A stretch of DNA of 8,974 nt from positions 1 to 8,974 of the forward strand of contig CAZNYG010000077.1 of the NCBI GenBank assembly GCA_964577205.1, written 5' to 3'. The stretch's first letter is position 1; each line of letters begins with the position of its first letter. Below, piece by piece: positions 1-4,988 of the stretch. The notes beneath the pieces are model-generated. The model saw nothing but the letters and a program-made list of their open reading frames with translations. It made no database searches and was not told where the DNA came from. A program made the position numbers and the translations under genes. Source of the stretch: CAZNYG01 sp964577205 (GTDB taxonomy: Bacteria > Elusimicrobiota > Endomicrobiia > Endomicrobiales > CAIRNS01).

Positions 1-75
1 AACTCGTTTCGGACGCGACATAGTTCTAACAATTCAGGAAAGGATCAGGCCCGCAGTATGTTTAGCGGGACGCCG

Positions 76-97
76 AAGGGAAACCCGGGTTTCCCTT
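76..97. repeat. 22-bp perfect palindrome inside the repeat unit
   Basis: The two halves, AAGGGAAACCC and GGGTTTCCCTT, are exact reverse complements. The same palindrome recurs at 242-263 in the second unit. It has no unpaired centre, so it could form a cruciform or a hairpin with a small forced loop. No U-tract follows, so it is not a standard intrinsic terminator. It closely resembles the hairpin at 1044-1065. Confidence 0.9.
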
Positions 98-104
98 GGG
101 GAGC

Positions 105-136
105 GTTTTGCGGAGCATTTCCGCTCGGAGCAAAAC
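105..136. repeat. Inverted repeat GTTTTGC/GCAAAAC in the repeat unit
   Basis: Seven-base arms at 105-111 and 130-136 enclose an 18-base interior that contains an overlapping alternative stem, GCGGA/TCCGC (110-114/120-124). The copy in the second unit lies at 271-302. Four A residues fall in the 3' arm on the plus strand and four T residues in the 5' arm. A terminator role in either direction is possible but not shown. Confidence 0.75.
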
Positions 137-365
137 AATCCTGAGCGCAGCCGAAGGATAAGTCCGAACTCGTTTCGGACGCGACATAGTTCTAACAATT
201 CAGGAAAGGATCAGGCCCGCAGTATGTTTAGCGGGACGCCGAAGGGAAACCCGGGTTTCCCTTGGGGAGCGTTTTGCGGAGCATTTCCGCTCGGAGCAAA
301 ACAATCCTGAGCGCAGCCGAAGGATAAGTCCGAACTCGTTTCGGACGCGACATAAGGGAGGTTTT

Positions 366-1016
366 ATGGCAAGTTTCTCGCAGGGCGAGGCGATCAAGTT
401 CGGATGGGAGAAGGTGAAAGGCAACCTCAAGTTTTTTATCGGTTTGTCCGTGGCGATCCTGGCGGTCTATGTGCTCGCGAACGTTATCGGCGGCTCGTTG
501 CAGAACGCGGGCTGGTTCGCGGCATTCCTGTTCCAGGCGGCGTTTTTCTTCCTCTCGACGTTCGTGGCGATCATCGTCAGCCGCATGGCCTTGAACTTCG
601 TCGATAACGGGACGAGCACGTGGGCCGAATTGTTCCCTCCGAAAGTGAATTTCTGGACATATCTTCTCGCTTCTCTCCTGTTCAACCTGATCACCTTCGC
701 GGGAACGCTGCTTCTTATCGTCCCCGGCGTAATCTGGGGCATCATGTTCGCGTTCTACAACTATTTTGTTATCGATCAGCAGTCCGGCGTCGTGGATTCT
801 CTCAAGCAGAGCGCGGCGGCCACGAAGGGTTCGCGCTGGGGGCTGTTCCTTTTCTTCCTAACGCTGCTCGGCATCAACATGCTCGGACTTCTCGCGCTGG
901 TCATCGGCCTTGTCATAACGCTGCCGCTTTCCGCGCTGGCGACGGCGTATGTGTACCGCCAGCTGTCCGCCGCTTCCGGCACCGTTCCGACCGCGGCTCC
1001 CGCGGCCGAGATGTAA
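366..1016 (+). CDS. Multipass inner-membrane protein, YciC/DUF975-like
   Basis: This 216-residue protein has no recognisable catalytic motif. About five to six hydrophobic segments are visible, near residues 22-44, 50-75, 97-137 (probably two helices) and 157-197 (probably two). The N-terminus (SFSQGEAIKFGWEKVKGN) is amphipathic and polar, and the C-terminal tail after residue 200 is Ala/Pro-rich. The layout, with paired helices in the second half ending in a TLPLSALATAYVYRQL stretch, resembles the uncharacterised YciC/DUF975-type integral membrane proteins. That is a family impression from motif layout, not a firm assignment. The ATG at 366 follows GGGAGG (356-361) by 4 nt, which fixes the start. 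The ribosome binding site lies immediately after the 166-bp repeat array, so the promoter must be within or upstream of the array. The gene appears monocistronic, with hairpins following it. Confidence 0.88.
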   Translation: MASFSQGEAIKFGWEKVKGNLKFFIGLSVAILAVYVLANVIGGSLQNAGWFAAFLFQAAFFFLSTFVAIIVSRMALNFVDNGTSTWAELFPPKVNFWTYLLASLLFNLITFAGTLLLIVPGVIWGIMFAFYNYFVIDQQSGVVDSLKQSAAATKGSRWGLFLFFLTLLGINMLGLLALVIGLVITLPLSALATAYVYRQLSAASGTVPTAAPAAEM

Positions 1017-1043
1017 AGCTTGTATATTTTTTAGAAGGGATCC

Positions 1044-1065
1044 AAGGGGAAACTGGTTTCCCCTT
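1044..1065 (+). terminator. Strong hairpin, possible terminator after the membrane protein gene
   Basis: The arms AAGGGGAAAC (1044-1053) and GTTTCCCCTT (1056-1065) are perfectly complementary around a TG centre. Only about four T residues follow (1064-1067) before GCGG, so as a rho-independent terminator it is weak. It lies 27 bp after the stop codon at 1016 and is nearly the same sequence as the palindrome at 76-97, so it may instead belong to a dispersed palindromic family. Confidence 0.55.
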
Positions 1066-1070
1066 TTGCG

Positions 1071-1105
1071 GGGGGCATGAAGCATATCTTATGCTTCATG
1101 CCCCC
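1071..1105. repeat. 16-bp perfect inverted repeat before the ACT gene
   Basis: The arms are GGGGGCATGAAGCATA (1071-1086) and TATGCTTCATGCCCCC (1090-1105), with a three-base TCT loop. The stem is unusually long and has no mismatches. It ends one base before the GGAGGG ribosome binding site of the ACT-domain gene. Its C-run could alternatively pair with that site. No T-tract follows, so a terminator role is unlikely. A cis-regulatory RNA structure, an mRNA stabiliser or a palindromic repeat element are all possible. Confidence 0.9.
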
Positions 1106-1106
1106 T

Positions 1107-1112
1107 GGAGGG
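1107..1112 (+). promoter_or_regulatory. Ribosome binding site of the ACT-domain gene
   Basis: GGAGGG lies 6 nt before the ATG at 1119. This selects 1119 over the in-frame ATG at 1077, which falls inside the hairpin and would add 14 residues encoded largely by palindrome sequence. Confidence 0.85.
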
Positions 1113-1118
1113 ACGACG

Positions 1119-1550
1119 ATGAAAATAACCCAGATATCGGTATTCCTTGAAAACACAAAAGGCCGGCTGGCCGATGTATGCACGCTGCTCGGGACGAACG
1201 GCATAAACATGCGCGCGTTGACCATTGCGGAAACCCCTGAGTTCGGGATACTGCGCGTCGTGGTGGATAAACCGGAAGAAGCGATCCGGCTGCTGCGCGA
1301 AAACAATTTCGTAGCAAACCTGACGGAGATCGTGGCCGTTGAAGTGGATGACCGTCCGAACGGGCTCGGCAGGATACTGAACATGCTGAGCGACAACAAT
1401 ATCAACGTGGAGTACATGTACGGGTTCGTCGAAAAGTTCTCCGAACAGGCCCTGCTTGTCTTCCGTTTCGACGATACGGACAAGGCAATCGAAACTCTGC
1501 GGAAGAACGGTGTCCGCATCGTCGGGAAAAACGAAATAAATAATCTGTAA
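1119..1550 (+). CDS. Tandem ACT-domain protein, probable amino-acid-responsive regulator
   Basis: The 143-residue protein consists almost entirely of two ACT repeats. The first spans about 4-68 (TQISVFLENTKGRLADVCTLL, then GINMRALTIAE) and the second about 72-136 (VAVEVDDRPNGLGRILNML, then INVEYMYGFVE). Each carries the characteristic N/D-x-x-G-x-L turn, where ACT domains typically bind amino acids at dimer interfaces. No enzymatic domain is attached, so it is a stand-alone sensor. Proteins of this two-ACT type often sit beside phenylacetate-CoA ligase-like genes or amino-acid biosynthesis genes, but no such gene is in this window. The ATG at 1119 is chosen because of GGAGGG at 1107-1112. The strong upstream hairpin could affect translation. 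The ligand cannot be told from sequence. Confidence 0.9.
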   Translation: MKITQISVFLENTKGRLADVCTLLGTNGINMRALTIAETPEFGILRVVVDKPEEAIRLLRENNFVANLTEIVAVEVDDRPNGLGRILNMLSDNNINVEYMYGFVEKFSEQALLVFRFDDTDKAIETLRKNGVRIVGKNEINNL

Positions 1551-1567
1551 GTTGCAGCCGTACAAAT

Positions 1568-1582
1568 CCCCCCCTTTTTTTT
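1568..1582 (+). other. C7T8 homopolymer tract before the HAD gene
   Basis: Seven C residues (1568-1574) are followed directly by eight T residues (1575-1582), ending 7 nt before the ATG of the next gene. There is no stem in front of it, so it is not a standard terminator. It lies where a ribosome binding site would be expected, and none is visible. Confidence 0.8.
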
Positions 1583-1589
1583 ACTTCTA

Positions 1590-2270
1590 ATGCGTCTTTC
1601 ATTCAAACCATCCGCCATCATTTTCGACATGGACGGCGTTATCGTCGATTCCATGCCTTACCATTTTATTGCGTGGTACGAAGCGTTGCGCCCGTGGGGA
1701 ATACGGGTGAACTGTTTTGACGTGTACGCGAAAGAAGGCGAGAAATGGGAACGGTCGCTGCGCGATTTTATGATCCGCGGCGGACAGAAACCCGATCCCG
1801 CTGTTTTGCGGCAAATATTCGCGGCCAGGGAAAAAGTATTCAAGAAATATTTCAAGCGGTATCTGTTCAAGGGAGCGCCGGAATTCATTCGCTGCCTGAA
1901 AGACAAAGGATACGTACTGGCGCTGGTGACCGGGACCAATGAGCAGGAGATACAACGCATACTGCCGAAAAGAGTACTGGCATGTTTCAGTGTTGTAGTT
2001 GCCGGGGACAAAGTAAAAAAGGGAAAACCGCATCCGGAGCCATATATGACAGCGGCGGCTAAACTTGGCGTGCCTCCTTCGAAATGCGTGGTAATTGAGA
2101 ATGCGCCCCATGGAATAACGTCAGCCAAAAGAGCCGGCATGTATTGTATAGCGATAACTACCAGCCTTCCGAAAGAATACCTTAAGAGAGCCGATAAGGT
2201 GGTAAGGGAATTATACGATATAGAAATAGAAAGTGCTTGCTCTGTAAAAAGGAAGAAGACTGGAATATAA
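1590..2270 (+). CDS. HAD-superfamily phosphatase, beta-phosphoglucomutase-like
   Basis: A 226-residue soluble hydrolase with all four HAD motifs. Motif I is DMDGVIVDS (13-21; nucleophile D13, acid/base D15). Motif II is LVTGTN (T114). Motif III includes K146 in KGKPHPEPY. Motif IV is VVIENAPHGI (E170, N171). Residues about 22-92 form the helical C1 cap of the PGM/phosphatase subfamily. It probably hydrolyses a small phosphorylated metabolite, or isomerises a sugar phosphate; the substrate is not predictable. The KPHPEPY and ENAPHGI stretches are typical of PGMB-like enzymes. The ATG at 1590 is kept because motif I begins only 12 residues in, although there is no Shine-Dalgarno and a C7T8 tract precedes it. 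The end of the gene is more AT-rich than its start, and the basic tail after about residue 205 is not part of the fold. The stop directly abuts the alkD-like remnant. Confidence 0.9.
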   Translation: MRLSFKPSAIIFDMDGVIVDSMPYHFIAWYEALRPWGIRVNCFDVYAKEGEKWERSLRDFMIRGGQKPDPAVLRQIFAAREKVFKKYFKRYLFKGAPEFIRCLKDKGYVLALVTGTNEQEIQRILPKRVLACFSVVVAGDKVKKGKPHPEPYMTAAAKLGVPPSKCVVIENAPHGITSAKRAGMYCIAITTSLPKEYLKRADKVVRELYDIEIESACSVKRKKTGI

Positions 2271-2289
2271 GAATATAATAGAAAAATCA

Positions 2290-2639
2290 ATGAAAACAAA
2301 AGAAAATGCCTTGCGAGAAAGCTCTGCAATGGAGCAGGCGCAAAAGAAGAATTTGTAAAACGGGCCGGGTTTGTGATCTTGACACAGCTGGCAGTACATA
2401 ACGACGAAAGAAACTTCGTGAGAAAAGCGGTAAATTGGGCGCTCCGGCAAATTGGCAAAAGAAACCTTGAACTCCACGAAGCCTTGAAGAAGACAGCGCA
2501 AGAGATCGCCGCTATGGATGACCGTACCGCCCGATGGATAGCCAGGGATGCGCTGCGGGAATTTTCCAGCGAGACCACCCGACGAATGCTTAATAGAAGA
2601 AATCGTAAATTTCAAATCGCAAAACGAAAAAACCATTAA
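2290..2639 (+). pseudogene. Remnant of an AlkD-like DNA alkylation repair gene
   Basis: The frame 2346-2636 reads EEFVKRAGFVILTQLAVHN followed by NFVRKAVNWALRQIGKRN, AMDDRTARWIARDALREF and a basic tail. These are the C-terminal signatures of the AlkD/COG4912-like (DNA_alkylation, HEAT-like repeat) glycosylase family, whose members are about 220-240 residues. Three kinds of damage are visible. The N-terminal half is missing. Residues that normally separate LAVH(D/N) from the D-x-R-N-F segment (roughly 25) are absent near 2397-2408. The upstream stretch from the ATG at 2290 (ending AMEQAQKK before a TAA at 2356-2358) continues the homology only if one shifts frame near 2340-2350. A GTG at 2373 opens an 88-codon frame, but it has no good ribosome binding site and lacks most of the fold. 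A short expressed protein is possible but unlikely. Family assignment is from memory of its motifs. Confidence 0.72.
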
Positions 2640-2898
2640 CGTCTGAAAGAAAATGAAAAACTCACATTGCAGAGCGAAAACAGGAAAGCGGACTGGATAA
2701 CTTCTCTGATGCTGGTGAGAGCTGTTGGTGTCCGATGTGCATTTCAATTGTATCGCTGTTGATTTCCATGATATACCATTCCCTGACTATCAATGCTATC
2801 CAGTGTTAGATTATGCTGTTATCCGTACTACTGTCTGATGCCCGTTCAGATGCTCCTGCTGTGCTATCCCAAAGACATTATATGAAAAAGTCCAATTT
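2640..2898. other. Intergenic stretch without a recognisable gene
   Basis: This region is AT-rich. The same frame as the alkD-like remnant stays open for about 40 codons after its stop (2640 to about 2762), but the translation matches nothing I recognise. Short open stretches on the minus strand (for example a 35-codon one starting near 2771) are equally unconvincing. I see no RNA gene or long repeat. It may hold further gene debris left of the partition locus. Confidence 0.6.
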
Positions 2899-2914
2899 TG
2901 TTTCACGTGAAACA
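2899..2914. promoter_or_regulatory. parS: parS centromere site (ParB binding site)
   Basis: TGTTTCACGTGAAACA is a perfect 16-bp palindrome identical to the widely conserved chromosomal parS consensus, and the symmetry extends one base each side (2898-2915). ParB loads here as a CTP-dependent clamp and spreads on flanking DNA. The site lies 235 bp upstream of parA and just before the likely parA promoter, so ParB bound here could also repress parAB. It is the only match I found in the window. Confidence 0.97.
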
Positions 2915-2927
2915 ATTACATGGATAT

Positions 2928-2957
2928 TTGATTTCCGCATAATAATTTTGCTATAAT
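2928..2957 (+). promoter_or_regulatory. Sigma-70-like promoter, probably for parAB
   Basis: TTGATT (2928-2933) and a perfect TATAAT (2952-2957) are separated by 18 bp. Transcription would start near 2964, giving a leader of about 185 nt before parA. The -35 element begins 13 bp after parS, within easy reach of ParB spreading. Confidence 0.6.
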
Positions 2958-3149
2958 TACTTACCAGTTGCAGACGACAGGGAAGCCTGCCCCCCATTAT
3001 TCTCTCTAACAAAGCCTCGTTGCGGCATTTGTTTTATATATACTAACCGCGCATTAATTGCAGTAATAATATAGGATAAGCAAATTATCGACGGAAAACA
3101 GCCCAGTGCATTTTTTCTTTTGCCTGTGGCTTCACCGAAGAGAGGATCC
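2958..3149 (+). other. Long untranslated leader of parA
   Basis: If the promoter at 2928-2957 is used, nearly 190 nt precede the parA ATG. The region is AT-rich with short runs (CCCCCC at about 2990, TTTTTTCTTTT at about 3111-3121) but no strong hairpin or riboswitch that I recognise. A second promoter closer to parA is possible; none scores as well by eye. Confidence 0.4.
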
Positions 3150-4019
3150 ATGAGTAAGATCATTGCAATCGCAAATCAAAAGGGCGGAGTGGGGAAGACT
3201 ACGACCGCGATTAATCTTGCGGCAGGTCTGGCATATCTTGGACAGGAAACACTTCTCATAGATCTTGATCCGCAGGGGAATTCAACCAGTGGTCTGGGAA
3301 TCGACAAAAAGACCGTTGAAAAGCACATTTATCATGTTGTCATTGATGAGATCCCTCTTGAAGAGATCTTGAAACCGACAGAAAATGACTGGCTCGATAT
3401 CGCTCCAAGCACTATGGACCTTATCGGCGCTGAAGTCGAACTTGTGCCTGTTATCGGACGTGAATTCAGATTAAAGAAAGCGCTTGAAAGATTCGCGAAA
3501 GTTTATAAATACATTATTATAGACTGTCCTCCATCCCTCGGCCTTCTTACCCTTAACGCTCTTGTCGCCGCGAACTCGGTAGCGATACCGCTGCAGGCCG
3601 AGTATTATTCACTTGAAGGTTTGAGCCAGTTACTTAAGACGGTAGATCTCGTGCATAAAAGTGTAAATCCGGGACTTGATATCGAAGGCGTTCTCATCAC
3701 CATGTATGATAAACGTATGAATCTGTCGAGGCAGGTCATCGAAGAGATAGAAAAATATTTCGGCGATAAAGTTTTTAAAACCAGGATACCGCGCACAGTG
3801 CGTATTGCTGAGGCGCCCGGTTTTGGCAAAGCGATCCTGACATATGATCGCTCATCCCGCGGAGCAAAAGCGTATCTTGAATTTGCGCGTGAATTTCTGG
3901 AACGTCAGGTGCTAAGCTCTCCGTTCGTAACGCCCTTAGTCCCGGTTCCTGTCCCGGTTCCGAAACCTTTACCTGAAAAAGCTTCGGTTGAGGGGGATAC
4001 AACCATACCGGAAGCATGA
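3150..4019 (+). CDS. parA: Chromosome-partition ATPase ParA (Soj)
   Basis: A 289-residue deviant-Walker ATPase that binds DNA as an ATP dimer on the nucleoid and moves ParB-parS complexes apart. The Walker A motif is KGGVGKTT (11-18) with the signature lysine K11. The A' motif is DLDPQGN (38-44). Walker B is YIIIDCPPS (121-129, D125). The conserved C-terminal SRGAKAY stretch lies at about 236-242. The ATPase core ends at about residue 256. An extra tail of about 30 residues (259-289), with VPVPVPVPKPLP at its centre, follows and is longer than in most short chromosomal ParA proteins. The ATG at 3150 follows AGAGGA (3141-3146) and is preferred to the TTG at 3120, since MSKIIAIANQKGGVGKTT is the standard N-terminus. 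parB follows after 87 bp. Confidence 0.96.
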   Translation: MSKIIAIANQKGGVGKTTTAINLAAGLAYLGQETLLIDLDPQGNSTSGLGIDKKTVEKHIYHVVIDEIPLEEILKPTENDWLDIAPSTMDLIGAEVELVPVIGREFRLKKALERFAKVYKYIIIDCPPSLGLLTLNALVAANSVAIPLQAEYYSLEGLSQLLKTVDLVHKSVNPGLDIEGVLITMYDKRMNLSRQVIEEIEKYFGDKVFKTRIPRTVRIAEAPGFGKAILTYDRSSRGAKAYLEFAREFLERQVLSSPFVTPLVPVPVPVPKPLPEKASVEGDTTIPEA

Positions 4020-4106
4020 TTTTAATGGCTTAAAACGTAAATGCTGCGTTCTATCGACGGTAAAAAACGACAATATTTAGCAATAAAAAGCAGTGGGAGG
4101 CACTAT

Positions 4107-4982
4107 ATGCATAAAGCACTTGGACGTGGCCTTGAATCGCTCATATCCGTGGGAGTTACCGCTCCCGTGATTGCGGCGACAGGCAATGAACTGGCAGTTT
4201 CAATCCCGATAGAGAAAATAAAACCCAACAGGTTCCAGCCGCGTACGAATTTCAATGAAGAAAAACTTAAAGAACTTTCGGACTCGATAGCAAAGCATGG
4301 TTTAACCCAGCCGCTTCTTGTCGCTCCTTCCGCCATCCAGGGGGAGTATGAGTTGATCGCTGGCGAGCGCAGGTGGCGTGCCTGTCAGATGGCAGGGTTG
4401 AAGGAAGTCGTGGCGGTCATCCGCCGTGCCGATGACAAGGAGCGTCTTCAGCTGGCGTTGATCGAAAACATTCAACGCGAAAACCTGAATCCCGTTGAAG
4501 AAGCGAAAGCATACCGCCGTCTCATGTCCGAATTCTCCTACACGCAGGAAGCGTTATCCGGCGTGGTGGGCAAGGATCGTTCCGTCGTGGCGAACTCATT
4601 GCGCCTCCTGCAGCTTCCCGAAGATATACAGAAGTCCATTGAAGAAGGTATTCTTTCCGCGGGCCATGGCCGTGTTCTTGCCGGCCTCGACGATGCTGCA
4701 AGGCAGAAAACGCTTGCCGACCGTATCCTCGTCGAGAAATTGACGGTAAGGGAAGTGGAAAAGATCGTCGCCGACTGGAAGACCGTCGTCGGAGAAGTTA
4801 AAAAACGATTGAAAATACAAGACGTTGAGCTTATTAAGCTCGCGGAAGAGCTGCAGCGCCGGCTCGGCACAAAGGTCAAGATCGTCGGTAAAGCTAAACG
4901 GGGCAGGATCGAGATCCAGTATTTTTCTCTCGAGGACCTTGAGCGCATAGCAGCGTTCTTTAAAATTCAGCAAAGCAGTTAA
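4107..4982 (+). CDS. parB: Chromosome-partition protein ParB (CTPase clamp)
   Basis: A 291-residue ParB/Spo0J protein. The N-terminus HKALGRGLESLI (2-13) is the typical ParA-stimulating segment. The CTP-binding domain shows GLTQPLLV (65-72), GERRWRA (86-92) and ENIQRENLNPVEEA (120-133). The parS-reading helix-turn-helix lies at about 145-170 (YTQEALSGVVGKDRSVVANS, then LRLLQL). The C-terminal dimerisation domain is about 245-288. Length and domain order are normal for chromosomal ParB. The ATG at 4107 follows GGGAGG (4095-4100) by 6 nt. An upstream in-frame ATG at 4041 would add 22 residues without homology and has no ribosome binding site. The partner site parS is at 2899-2914. Confidence 0.96.
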   Translation: MHKALGRGLESLISVGVTAPVIAATGNELAVSIPIEKIKPNRFQPRTNFNEEKLKELSDSIAKHGLTQPLLVAPSAIQGEYELIAGERRWRACQMAGLKEVVAVIRRADDKERLQLALIENIQRENLNPVEEAKAYRRLMSEFSYTQEALSGVVGKDRSVVANSLRLLQLPEDIQKSIEEGILSAGHGRVLAGLDDAARQKTLADRILVEKLTVREVEKIVADWKTVVGEVKKRLKIQDVELIKLAEELQRRLGTKVKIVGKAKRGRIEIQYFSLEDLERIAAFFKIQQSS

Positions 4983-4988
4983 ATTCCC

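Larger units (their letters stand above)
1..354. repeat. 166-bp tandem direct repeat (2 full copies plus 22 bp)
   Basis: Positions 1-166 and 167-332 are identical base for base, and 333-354 repeats the first 22 bases of the unit before the sequence diverges. The array may continue left of the window. Each unit is dense in inverted repeats: CCCGC/GCGGG (50-54/65-69), a 22-bp perfect palindrome (76-97), GTTTTGC/GCAAAAC (105-111/130-136) and TCCGAA/TTCGGA across the unit junction (163-168/174-179). TCAGG (45-49) and CCTGA (140-144) could close a multibranched fold. The unit is 166 bp, not a multiple of three, and no convincing protein is encoded, so it is probably non-coding. Exact identity implies recent duplication or homogenisation; an assembly artefact is possible. 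Confidence 0.97.

Noticed and set aside
1..354. CRISPR array
   Set aside because: The units are 166 bp with no spacer sequence between them, and the internal palindromes do not recur at a CRISPR-like spacing.
200..430. Minus-strand open frame of 76 codons across the tandem repeat
   Set aside because: It consists mostly of repeat and palindrome sequence, overlaps the start of the membrane-protein gene, and the 166-bp period would shift frame in each unit.
612..626. Second CACGTG core inside the membrane-protein gene as a parS site
   Set aside because: Only the central six bases match; the flanking TGTTT/AAACA arms are absent.
1077..1118. Upstream ATG giving the ACT protein 14 extra residues
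   Set aside because: These codons are largely hairpin sequence, and a strong ribosome binding site sits before the later ATG at 1119, where ACT homology begins.
1658..2578. Long minus-strand frame (306 codons) opposite the HAD gene and alkD-like remnant
   Set aside because: It is low-complexity and Ser-rich, lacks recognisable motifs, and is antisense to clear HAD motifs.
2819..2827. DnaA-box-like TTATCCGTA and a few TTATCCA-like words upstream of parS
   Set aside because: Each differs from TTATNCACA at two positions and they are not clustered or regularly spaced; not enough to claim an origin.
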